Assembly (NCBI GenBank): GCA_003153015.1
Contig: PMBS01000358.1
Coordinates: 1 to 51,815, forward strand
Origin: Myxococcales bacterium
GTDB taxonomy: Bacteria; Myxococcota_A; Polyangia; Fen-1088
Reading direction: 5' to 3'
DNA: 51,815 bases
A model generated the notes under the pieces. It was not told where the DNA came from, ran no database searches, and worked only from the letters and a program-made list of their open reading frames with translations. Shown piece by piece: positions 7,351 to 15,083 of the stretch; within the stretch, counting starts at the first letter, position 1, and each line of letters opens with the position of its first letter. The position numbers and the translations under genes were made by a program.

Positions 7351-9503
7351 CGTGAATCTTCCTGTATCGATGGCATATCCTGGGATTCGGCCAGGGCCGC
7401 AAGGTTGCGCCGCGCCTGGGGATAGTCGGGTCTATACCGGAGCGCCAGACCATAGTGCTCGCGGGCCTCATCTATACGGCCCAGCCGCCGCAGGACCGTC
7501 CCCAGATTGTTGTGGGCTTCCGGATACTCGGGCCGGTATTTCAATGCCCCTTGGTATGCGGCGACGGCCTGCAACAAGTCCCCGGTCTGCGCATATGCGT
7601 TCCCCAGGCTGTGGTACGCGACGGCATCATCCGGTTTGATCATGATCACTCGCCGGTACTCGCCAATCGCATCGGTCAGTCGTCCCGCTCGTCGCAGTGC
7701 CACAGCATAGTTGCCATGCGCCTCCGCAGATTCGGGCTCCAATCGCGCTGCCGCTGCAAAATGTTCGACGGCCACTTCCATCCGTCCGGCTTTCGAATAG
7801 GCGTAGCCGAGGTTGTTGTGTGCTTTCGCGTCCCGAGGGTCGACACGTAAGACAGTTTCAAGCTGCTCGATCGCTTCGGCAACCCGTCCAGTACTTAGCA
7901 GAGCAATCCCCAGGCTGCGAGCCGCATCAGAATCATCTGGCTGCAGCTTGAGCGCCTCTTGGTATAGTGGAATAGCAGTCTCACCGTGCCCTGACTGCAC
8001 CAGCGCGTCTCCCTTCCCTCTGAGGGCCTTGAAGTAGGCTGGGGTGATGCGCAAAGCTTGATCGAACAGCTCGACTGCCGCAGGCGCCTGACCCATCTTC
8101 AAGAGAGACTCGGCCTTGTTGTAGTAGGCCATTGCGTAATCTGGTTTCAATTGCAGAGCCTTGTCGTAGCTCGCAAGCGCTTCTGACGTCCTTCCCGCGC
8201 TGTCAAGGGCATTCCCCAGGTGGTTGTGGGCCCGCTCATTCTCCGGACGTTTGGCAATGGTATCGCCCCAAAGGCTAACCGCGCTTCGGTAGACGTCATT
8301 GCGCCGCACGGTACCCCAGCCAAGCAACGATGCCACAACCACCATCACCGCAAGCCCCACATTCTTGTTGGCCTTGGCGAAGAGTCCGACTGCCGCGAGG
8401 GCAACCACGGGGATCAATGGCAAGTACATTCGATGCTCCGCCATGGTTTGCGTGGTCAGCGGAACAACGCTGGAGCTCGGCGCGAGGATTCCCAAAAACC
8501 AACAGCCTGCAAATCCCAACCTGGGCTGACGAACTGTCGCGTACACCGTGGCCCCCAACAGCGCCAGCACAATGCATGCCTGAGGCCATACCGCGGTGAA
8601 GTCCCGAACCACCGTCCTGCCGTAGTCGAATACCAACCCCTGCGGCCAGACTGCCAGGCTGAGGTAGCGAACCATGGCGTAGCACTGGGTCAGAGCATAG
8701 GCCCACCACGCCACCCCATGCCCGAACCCAACGGTTCCGTTTCGATCGCTGCTCAGGAAGACAAGCAGGCCCAGCAGTACCCAGGTTGCCGACAGGCCAA
8801 CATACAGTGGCCACCGTTGCATCAACGACTTCCTGAAGGAACCTGAAAGGAATGCCCGGTCGTAGAGCAACACCATGACCGGTGCCGTGGCCATGACCTC
8901 TTTGCTTGCCATGCCGAGAAAACAGGCTGCGATGGCACAGCCGTACCAGAAGACCTTTCTGGTCGAGTTGGATGAACGGAGGACGGCGTAGAGGGTGGCG
9001 AGATAGAAGAAACCGACGATCAACTCGCCGCGCTGGATCACAGAGGTTACTGACTCGGTGAGGAGCGGGTGAACGGTCCAGAGCAGGGTTATCGCGAGTG
9101 CAATGTGCCGCGCTTTGTCTGCAAACCGTTTTCGCAACGATGGCAGCCGCAGGGTTCGTAGCACCAGGCTGAAAAGCACCAACGCAGCCGCGACATGAAG
9201 GAGGAAATTGACGACATGGTATCCCGTGACGCTGGTGCCGCCCAAGGCATAGTTGACTGCCAGGGACAGGTTGACCATTGGCCTTCCGACCGCCCCAGCC
9301 GAGTCGAGCGGCGGAGTCATGGCCCGGGTGATGGGCCACAGGTGCCTGATGGATGGATTGTCGACGATTGCCGGGATGTCGTCGAACACAAAAGGACCGG
9401 AAAAACTATTGTGATAGGCGACGAAGGCCGCGCAGATGATGACAAGGAGACAAGACCACACTGCCAGGGGCGACTCACGAACCAGAGCTTGTGGTTCTGC
9501 CAT
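7347..9503 (-). CDS. TMTC-like membrane glycosyltransferase with TPR repeats
   Basis: A large inner-membrane protein. The N-terminal half has about 10-12 membrane segments. The first periplasmic loop contains FVFDDIPAI, an Asp-Asp motif typical of GT-C glycosyltransferases, and a late loop contains QTMAEHRMYLPLI, a hallmark of the TMTC/DUF1736 family. The C-terminal half (from about residue 420) has eight to nine TPR repeats of the form A-x-x-x-L-G-x-A-x-x-x-x-G. Eukaryotic TMTC proteins O-mannosylate targets; bacterial relatives are uncharacterised. I chose the ATG at 9503, just before the first hydrophobic segment; 9563 is an alternative. The frame runs to 9827, but that part crosses a repeat element and another gene. 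Confidence 0.85.
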   Translation of the reverse strand: MAEPQALVRESPLAVWSCLLVIICAAFVAYHNSFSGPFVFDDIPAIVDNPSIRHLWPITRAMTPPLDSAGAVGRPMVNLSLAVNYALGGTSVTGYHVVNFLLHVAAALVLFSLVLRTLRLPSLRKRFADKARHIALAITLLWTVHPLLTESVTSVIQRGELIVGFFYLATLYAVLRSSNSTRKVFWYGCAIAACFLGMASKEVMATAPVMVLLYDRAFLSGSFRKSLMQRWPLYVGLSATWVLLGLLVFLSSDRNGTVGFGHGVAWWAYALTQCYAMVRYLSLAVWPQGLVFDYGRTVVRDFTAVWPQACIVLALLGATVYATVRQPRLGFAGCWFLGILAPSSSVVPLTTQTMAEHRMYLPLIPVVALAAVGLFAKANKNVGLAVMVVVASLLGWGTVRRNDVYRSAVSLWGDTIAKRPENERAHNHLGNALDSAGRTSEALASYDKALQLKPDYAMAYYNKAESLLKMGQAPAAVELFDQALRITPAYFKALRGKGDALVQSGHGETAIPLYQEALKLQPDDSDAARSLGIALLSTGRVAEAIEQLETVLRVDPRDAKAHNNLGYAYSKAGRMEVAVEHFAAAARLEPESAEAHGNYAVALRRAGRLTDAIGEYRRVIMIKPDDAVAYHSLGNAYAQTGDLLQAVAAYQGALKYRPEYPEAHNNLGTVLRRLGRIDEAREHYGLALRYRPDYPQARRNLAALAESQDMPSIQEDSR

Positions 9504-9599
9504 CGGCGCGTGGCTGGGATGTGCCTTGTTGAACACCACTTCTGCTGTGGTCGATCCAAGCATGTACCACCGAGGAAGGGAAGTTCTTCCTCCGTAGTT

Positions 9600-9625
9600 C
9601 CGCGATAGCCGCAGAAGGTCGTGGC
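9600..9625 (-). repeat. 26-bp dispersed element, copy A
   Basis: Read on the minus strand it begins GCCACGACCTTCTGCGGCTA and ends TCGCGG. It is identical over 26 bases to copy B (27872-27897) and matches copy C (36815-36840) at 24 of 26. It lies about 36 bases before the ATG at 9563 and 96 before that at 9503 of the TMTC-like gene. CTGCG-GCTAT-CGCGG can form a small stem with one U-G pair. The similarity to copy C extends upstream through GTCTAC. Confidence 0.7.
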
Positions 9626-9696
9626 CGTAGACATCGTCGTGGCCATGGCCGGAGTGATCGCCGTCGGCGGTCGGTGAATCGAAGAACGCAGTAGGG

Positions 9697-12600
9697 CTAC
9701 TTGCCGGGACTGGCTTCCAGCACCTTCGCGACCGTCTCCGCCAATGACTCCATGGTGTACGGCTTCGCAAGCCAACCCAGCCCCCGCTCCATCGCAGCCT
9801 GCACCCGGTCATTGGGCGCATGCCCACTCACCAGGAGACCGCGCTGACTGGGAAATAGCTGCCGAATCAGTTCGAAGATCTCAAGCCCATCCCGTTCTTC
9901 GAGCAGGCTCATGTCTAGAATGACGAGGTCGCACGGACTCTTGCCCGTGGCCGCGGCCCGCGCGAACCGCTGGTAAGCCTCCTTCCCGCTTTCCAGGGTC
10001 TCGACTTGGTATCCAAGGTGCTTGAGGACCCGTCGCCCGGTACGCAGGAGAATCGGGGAATCGTCCACCAGCAGAATCGTAGATCGACCGAGCGGCAACG
10101 GCGTCGGAGTGAGGGGAGCCTCGGTCCATTCCCCGGAGGAAAGACGTGGGAAATACAGAGTGAAAGTCGTGCCCTGGCCGCGCACACTGGTGACGTCGAC
10201 GAAGCCGCCATGCTCCTTCACCACCCCATGCACAATGGCGAGGCCAAGACCTGTACCGCTCGATTCGCCCAAGGGTTTGGTGCTGAAGAAGGGCTCGAAG
10301 ATCCGCCCCACATGTTCCTGCGCGATCCCCTTGCCGGTATCGCTGATCGAAAGGACCGCATAGTGACCTGGTTCGATGCGTTCGAACCCAACCATCGGTT
10401 CGGTCAACCGCTGCTCCCCGGCGCGGATGGTCAACTGTCCATCCCCCTCGATGGCCTCGACCCCATTGCGCATCAGATTGGAGATCGCGCGGACCAGATG
10501 AGCCTCGGATGCAAGTATCACCAGCGGCTTCGACGGCAGTTGCGCCACGATCTCCACGCTTCGACCCGTGGCCGATGCGACAAAGGCGGAGTGCTCGGCA
10601 ACACACTTCGAGACAACCGCACTTAGATCCAGACGCTCTTTGCTGGCCCGGCCTTGCCCGGCCAGCGTCTGCAAGTCCTTGATGGTTTGTGAAGCACGCA
10701 GGCTGGCGGCCTTCATGCTCTCAAGGTCGGCACGCATCTCGCTTGCCCGTCTTTCGGGATCAAGTTCGGCGAGTTCACGCAGGAGAAGATCGGGAAGGGC
10801 AACGATGGGCCCGAGCGAGTTGTTGATGTCGTGAGCCACGCCACCCGCCAGAACACTGAGCGACTCCAGACGCTTGGCGGTGGCCAGGCGTTCCAACTCA
10901 TCCCGCTCGTGCAAACGCGTTCTTTCTAGCAACTCCTGGTGAATCTGGATGCTCCGTAGCGCCACATTGAGCTGGTCGCGCAGAACCTGGTAGCCGTGGG
11001 TTTCTGGCAAACGCTCGAACACCGCAATCCCGAGACGCTGGGTCTCAAAGACCAGCGGGAATGCCAGCAGGGTGCGTCGGCGCGATTCGAGGTAGCTATC
11101 GGGTGGAAACAGCTTTTGCGCAGGGAATGCAAACGGCAAGGGGGATTGCGGTTGGCCATCCAGCATACAAAGGAAGGGCTGCAGTTCTTTCGCGCTGCCA
11201 TCGGTGAATCGCGACAAGAATGCGGTTTGCACGCCCGCACCCGGGAGGGCTCTGAGCAGCGACCGCTCAAGCGATTCCCAGTCCCACGCGATGCCGACTT
11301 GCTCCCCGGTGACCAGGAGCTTGCGGTAGTTCTGGTCAATCGTCAGCCGGTGCTGGACCTGAATGGCCGCATCGGCGGTTGCGATCAAGGCAACTGAATC
11401 TGCCCACAGCCGCTCGATCTCCAGATCGGCGAAGTCACGCAGCTCCTCGCGCAGCCATTCAACTGCTTCCTGCAGCGCCCGGTATTGCGGGTAGCTCTCA
11501 CCCGCCTGCTCGAGGAGCCTTTCCAGGGCGCGAACAAAGGACAGAGATTGCCCGCTGAGTTCGGCCGCTAGGGCTGCCACCAGAGTGTTTGCGGCGCGTT
11601 CGCGATCCATTCCGGCGGCGCGAAGGATCGGGGCCAGGCTTCTCGCAAGCTCGGCGCCATGGGTCTGCAGGTGCTCGCGTGGGCACGCCGACGCAGTAGC
11701 GGAAGTCGGTGCCTTGGTCCGACGCGCGCCTGGGCGGCAACCACACGACCGACGCACCACGAACTCGGTCACGAGCTGGGTTCGCCGGGCAACCGGTCGG
11801 CCCGCGATTTGATCGAGGACGGTCTCAATAGCCTTTTCGGCTATGAGCGCGAACGGTTGCGCCACGCTGGTCAGGGCCGGGTTGCCTATGCGGGATAGCG
11901 GCAGGTCGTCAAAGCCGGTAACCCGGACGTCGCGGGGTACGTTGCGTCCGTGCTTGCGCAGGGCTGCGATTGCGCCCAAGGCCATGAAGTCGTTGGCTGC
12001 TACGACGGCGTCAAATTCGATTCCCTGCTTCAGCAGCGCCTCGACGCCATCGAATCCGTCGCCGGGCATGAAGCTCCCGGGCACGATCAGAATTGGGTCG
12101 GGATCGATCTGGTGCCGTGCCAGCACCTCTCGATAGGCGAGCAATCGCCTCTCAGACTCTGACTTTCCGGGACTCCCGGTGATAAAGGCTACCCGCCGGC
12201 AGTGGTGGTCGTGGACGAGGTGCTCAACCACCGCGCGCATCCCCGTGCCGTCGTCCACCGTCAGACTGGGGATGTCGGGGATCTCAGTGCCGATGCTGCA
12301 GACGGGCAACTGAGAGTAGCGGCGCACCAGACGCAGAAGTGCCTCTGGACCGCACGGGCCGGACAGCAGCGACGAGAGAACGATGACGCCGTCAGCGCGT
12401 TCAGGCCCAATCATCTCGAAGATCGCGTTGTGCGCAGCACACCCGCGCAGGGGTTCGTCGAGTCCCCGGCCGAAGACCATGAGCAGGTTCAGATCGAGTT
12501 CCGTGGCCCGGTAGGAGAGTGCGTCCTGGATCTGCGTTCCGTAGCCACCTGCGAAGAAGTCCATATAGTCGAGCAGCACCGCAATGGTCTTGCGGCCAGG

Positions 12601-12705
12601 CTGAGCAGGACTGGCAGGTGGATCCACCTCCCTTGAAATACGGCGGAAAGCCCGGATTCTTGAGTCGCCAGGCTGGAGATGGTTTGCGGCATGCGGACCC
12701 GGCAA
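9697..12705 (-). CDS. Hybrid histidine kinase with LacI-type ligand-binding sensor
   Basis: A 1002-residue sensor kinase. Residues of about 38-320 form a LacI/GalR-type periplasmic-binding-protein fold (TIAVLLDYMDFFAGGY at the first strand, VVAANDFMALGAIAALRK, RVTGFDDLPLS), but there is no N-terminal DNA-binding helix-turn-helix. A Cys-Gly-Cys and Pro/Ala linker leads to a helical and GAF-like middle (about 350-590). HisKA follows with phosphoacceptor His625 in GGVAHDINNSLGP, then HATPase with Asn747 and DTGKGI (789-794), then a receiver domain with Asp881/882, phosphoacceptor Asp931 and Lys981. There is no signal peptide or membrane segment, so it probably senses a cytoplasmic sugar-like ligand. 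The start codon appears to be TTG at 12705 and is uncertain. It is divergent from the proline-repeat gene. Confidence 0.88.
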   Translation of the reverse strand: MPGPHAANHLQPGDSRIRAFRRISREVDPPASPAQPGRKTIAVLLDYMDFFAGGYGTQIQDALSYRATELDLNLLMVFGRGLDEPLRGCAAHNAIFEMIGPERADGVIVLSSLLSGPCGPEALLRLVRRYSQLPVCSIGTEIPDIPSLTVDDGTGMRAVVEHLVHDHHCRRVAFITGSPGKSESERRLLAYREVLARHQIDPDPILIVPGSFMPGDGFDGVEALLKQGIEFDAVVAANDFMALGAIAALRKHGRNVPRDVRVTGFDDLPLSRIGNPALTSVAQPFALIAEKAIETVLDQIAGRPVARRTQLVTEFVVRRSCGCRPGARRTKAPTSATASACPREHLQTHGAELARSLAPILRAAGMDRERAANTLVAALAAELSGQSLSFVRALERLLEQAGESYPQYRALQEAVEWLREELRDFADLEIERLWADSVALIATADAAIQVQHRLTIDQNYRKLLVTGEQVGIAWDWESLERSLLRALPGAGVQTAFLSRFTDGSAKELQPFLCMLDGQPQSPLPFAFPAQKLFPPDSYLESRRRTLLAFPLVFETQRLGIAVFERLPETHGYQVLRDQLNVALRSIQIHQELLERTRLHERDELERLATAKRLESLSVLAGGVAHDINNSLGPIVALPDLLLRELAELDPERRASEMRADLESMKAASLRASQTIKDLQTLAGQGRASKERLDLSAVVSKCVAEHSAFVASATGRSVEIVAQLPSKPLVILASEAHLVRAISNLMRNGVEAIEGDGQLTIRAGEQRLTEPMVGFERIEPGHYAVLSISDTGKGIAQEHVGRIFEPFFSTKPLGESSGTGLGLAIVHGVVKEHGGFVDVTSVRGQGTTFTLYFPRLSSGEWTEAPLTPTPLPLGRSTILLVDDSPILLRTGRRVLKHLGYQVETLESGKEAYQRFARAAATGKSPCDLVILDMSLLEERDGLEIFELIRQLFPSQRGLLVSGHAPNDRVQAAMERGLGWLAKPYTMESLAETVAKVLEASPGK

Positions 12706-12725
12706 GTCCGGGGTATGCTCTCCCT

Positions 12726-13946
12726 ATGATCAGGCGCAGGTGGCCCACGTTCCGACGGAATGTGGTCGGCGCGGTCTTGAGCCTGGCGCTGTTGCGAAGA
12801 GGAAGTCTTGCATTGGCCGATGAGGTGAGTCCGCCTCCTGCGCCACCTGCTGTGCCCGCTCCGGTTGTGTACAGCCCGATGGGTTCTACGCCTGCGGATC
12901 GGCCGGCAGGGCAGACTCCGACACTTCCTGCCCCAGCGAAGCGACCGGTTCCCGCTGTGCCCCCTCCGGCGGCTCCCGCCCAAGTGAACCGACCAGCCCC
13001 GACTGTGCCCCCTCCTGCACCTCCGGCCCCAGCGAACCGACCAGCACCGATTGTGTACAGCCCGATGGGTTCTACGCCTGCGAACCAACCGGCACCGATT
13101 GTGAACCCTCCGCCACCCTCTGCGCCTACGAATCAACCGGCACCGACTGTCCAGACTCCGATGCTTTTTGCGCCTGCGGATCGACCGGCACCGATTATGT
13201 ACAGCCCGATGGGTTCTGCGCCTGCGGATCGACCAGCACCGATTGTGAACCCTCCGCCACCCTCCGCGCCTACGGATCTACCGGCGCCAATCTCTGTTGC
13301 CGCGCCCCCGGCACCCGCGACCTACGCACCCGCAGCCGTGCTCGTCGGCGCGCATGAGGATGCGGCCATTGCGGAGACAGTGCCGCTCCCAGCCACCGCG
13401 CCCAAATCACGGCACCTGCTTGGACTCGCGACCGACCTTGGTCTGCCTGACGGGGTCAATCTCGGCCTGGTGGTTCGTCCGGCTTCCTGGATCCGCCTGC
13501 ATGCCGCGGGTGGGACCAACACGGCCAGCGTGGGCTTCCGTGGTGGTGCCACCGCTATCCCGCACTGGTTCTCGTACTTCGGGCCTTCAATTACGCTAGA
13601 AGCTGGTTACTGCCGGATGGGGGAGGTCAACGGCGTTCTTCGCACGTTCTTCCAAGTCCCTCCCTGGATGAAGGACTACGCGCAGGAGGCAGGGTATGCG
13701 TACTACAATGCCCATCTTGGCTTGGAGTTCGGTCGGGGCAATGTGACCGGCTTCATACACGCCGGCGGCAGCTACGTGGACGGCACTGTGCGTATGCCCA
13801 ATCCGGTTTGCGTCCAGACGACGGGCACGCCCTGCAGCGGTGTCTCGCCCGATCAGCCACAACTAATCTTGGGCCAGGACGCCAAGGTCCGCGTGTACAC
13901 GATTTCAGCCAAGGCAGGGCTCATCGTGTACTTCGGAGGGCTCTAA
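12726..13946 (+). CDS. Exported proline-rich repeat protein with C-terminal barrel-like domain
   Basis: Not a named family. The 406-residue protein has an Arg-rich signal peptide (about 1-32), then roughly 170 residues of imperfect proline repeats such as PAPIVYSPMGSTPA and RPAPIVNPPPPSAP. A C-terminal domain of about 170 residues follows, with alternating beta strands (LGLVVRPASWIRLHAAGG, NAHLGLEFGRGNVTGFIHAGG) ending in GLIVYFGGL, which resembles an outer-membrane beta-barrel. A plausible reading is an outer-membrane anchor whose proline-rich arm spans the periplasm or peptidoglycan. The start at 12726 gives the best signal peptide; the frame opens earlier at 12519, overlapping the divergent kinase. 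It is followed after 2 bases by a lipoprotein gene. Confidence 0.8.
   Translation: MIRRRWPTFRRNVVGAVLSLALLRRGSLALADEVSPPPAPPAVPAPVVYSPMGSTPADRPAGQTPTLPAPAKRPVPAVPPPAAPAQVNRPAPTVPPPAPPAPANRPAPIVYSPMGSTPANQPAPIVNPPPPSAPTNQPAPTVQTPMLFAPADRPAPIMYSPMGSAPADRPAPIVNPPPPSAPTDLPAPISVAAPPAPATYAPAAVLVGAHEDAAIAETVPLPATAPKSRHLLGLATDLGLPDGVNLGLVVRPASWIRLHAAGGTNTASVGFRGGATAIPHWFSYFGPSITLEAGYCRMGEVNGVLRTFFQVPPWMKDYAQEAGYAYYNAHLGLEFGRGNVTGFIHAGGSYVDGTVRMPNPVCVQTTGTPCSGVSPDQPQLILGQDAKVRVYTISAKAGLIVYFGGL
12834..13290 (+). repeat. In-frame proline-repeat DNA
   Basis: Imperfect repeats of about 60-120 bases built from modules such as GTGTACAGCCCGATGGGTTC (seen near 12866, 13056 and, with ATGTACAGC, 13196) and GCACCGATTGTGAACCCTCC (13090 and 13236). 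Near-identical nucleotide copies imply recent duplication within the gene. Confidence 0.7.
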
Positions 13947-13948
13947 TC

Positions 13949-14500
13949 ATGCGTTTGGCTGCGCTCGTCTTGGCTGCTGTCCTGGTGGTTGGCTGCGCCC
14001 CCTCGGTGGAAATCGACGCGCCTGACATCGAAATCACTCAGCCCAACCTGCCGTTTCCCGCCGCCCCGGCCAGTGCCGGGCCCGGCACATCGGTCACAGC
14101 TCCATTCAAGTTCGCCACCAACAAGCTCGGTTCGTCCAAACCCGATGCTGGGACTCTCAAGAATATCGAGCGCCTGCAAATCACGCGGGTCGTGCTCAAG
14201 GCCAACTCGGGCATCGAGGACTTTTCCTTCCTGGACCACCTGACCGTGCTGGCTGCGAACAAGAGTGATACGACGCAATCGAGCCCCGAATGGCCGGTGA
14301 TCCAGATCGTCGACTACCAGGCGTCCCCCGACGTCCAGGTCGGGGCTGAGTTGCAGATACCCCTGGACCCGCCGGTCGACATGCTGCCGCTCTGGGGACA
14401 CACTTGGCTCTACCTCACCATCACCGCGACCGGCGATCCCCCGAAGACTAATTGGTCGGCTGACGTTGTATTCTCGCTGTCACTCAAGATACGTCAATAG
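13949..14500 (+). CDS. Putative lipoprotein, partner of the proline-repeat protein
   Basis: A 183-residue protein with lipoprotein signal MRLAALVLAAVLVVGC, so the mature chain begins at Cys16. The rest is beta-rich with no recognised domain. The ATG lies 2 bases after the preceding stop with GGAGGG 10 bases upstream, so the two genes form an operon and may act together in the envelope. Function unknown. Confidence 0.8.
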   Translation: MRLAALVLAAVLVVGCAPSVEIDAPDIEITQPNLPFPAAPASAGPGTSVTAPFKFATNKLGSSKPDAGTLKNIERLQITRVVLKANSGIEDFSFLDHLTVLAANKSDTTQSSPEWPVIQIVDYQASPDVQVGAELQIPLDPPVDMLPLWGHTWLYLTITATGDPPKTNWSADVVFSLSLKIRQ

Positions 14501-14523
14501 ACAGGCCCTGCCTTGACAGCCTC

Positions 14524-14550
14524 CATCTCCTCTCGTAAGTAGAGGGGATG
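14524..14550 (+). promoter_or_regulatory. Hairpin covering the ribosome binding site and start codon of the metal-uptake operon
   Basis: CATCTCCTCT (14524-14533) pairs with AGAGGGGATG (14541-14550) around a 7-base loop, with one mismatch. The right arm contains both the AGAGGGG ribosome binding site and the ATG of the His-rich protein. If it folds in the mRNA it would hide the start signals. It could instead act as a terminator for the preceding pair, but there is no T tract. Confidence 0.45.
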
Positions 14551-14973
14551 GCTCGGGCTACGCACAGCGGATTTGCTCGACGCGACAGTATGTGCGCCAC
14601 GAGCACCCTGTTGTTGGCTGCCCAGCTTCTTACCCTGGGCCATCTGTTGATCGTGCGACACACGATCTGCCCCGAACATGGTGAGGCAATTCATTCGGGA
14701 TCGCCCAGCGAAGCTCGGGCGCTGCATCGGACCCATGAGGGAGGGGTAGCCGATCCCGCGCTTGGCGGCGGGGCGCCGCCAGCCGAGCATGCACACGACC
14801 ACTGTCTGGCCCAGGCCAACACCCGCGAACGGTTCGCCTTGTTGCCGGTTCCCGAGTTGATACCCGCCCCGCTGCTCGTGGCGGCAACTTTCCCGTCGCT
14901 CGCAGGCGTCAGCATGGCACCAGCGGTGGCCGTGCTCCTCCTCGCGCCCAAGAACTCCCCTCCCTCGGCGTAG
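14548..14973 (+). CDS. His-rich small exported protein at the head of a metal-uptake operon
   Basis: A 141-residue protein with an N-terminal hydrophobic segment (about 17-36, a signal anchor or signal peptide). A central region rich in His, Cys and Glu follows (HTICPEHGEAIH, HRTHEGG, EHAHDHC), and a second hydrophobic segment sits near the C-terminus. Clusters of His and Cys suggest zinc or similar metal binding. It precedes an outer-membrane protein and a metal ABC binding protein/permease on the same strand, which supports a periplasmic metal-handling role. Exact family unknown; the hairpin over its start is described separately. Confidence 0.65.
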   Translation: MARATHSGFARRDSMCATSTLLLAAQLLTLGHLLIVRHTICPEHGEAIHSGSPSEARALHRTHEGGVADPALGGGAPPAEHAHDHCLAQANTRERFALLPVPELIPAPLLVAATFPSLAGVSMAPAVAVLLLAPKNSPPSA

Positions 14974-15083
14974 CCCAAGCAAAGCGCCACGGGCGCACAA
15001 GGGAGGCCGGGCATCGGGAGCGTCCCTGCTTCCTCGCTTTTGCCGCCACGTTCCCGTTTCAACGTATCGACGGAGGACGAGTC

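Noticed and set aside
9504-9827. N-terminal extension of the TMTC-like protein
   Set aside because: It crosses the 26-bp repeat element and the end of the hybrid kinase gene; no hydrophobic segment or homology-like pattern.
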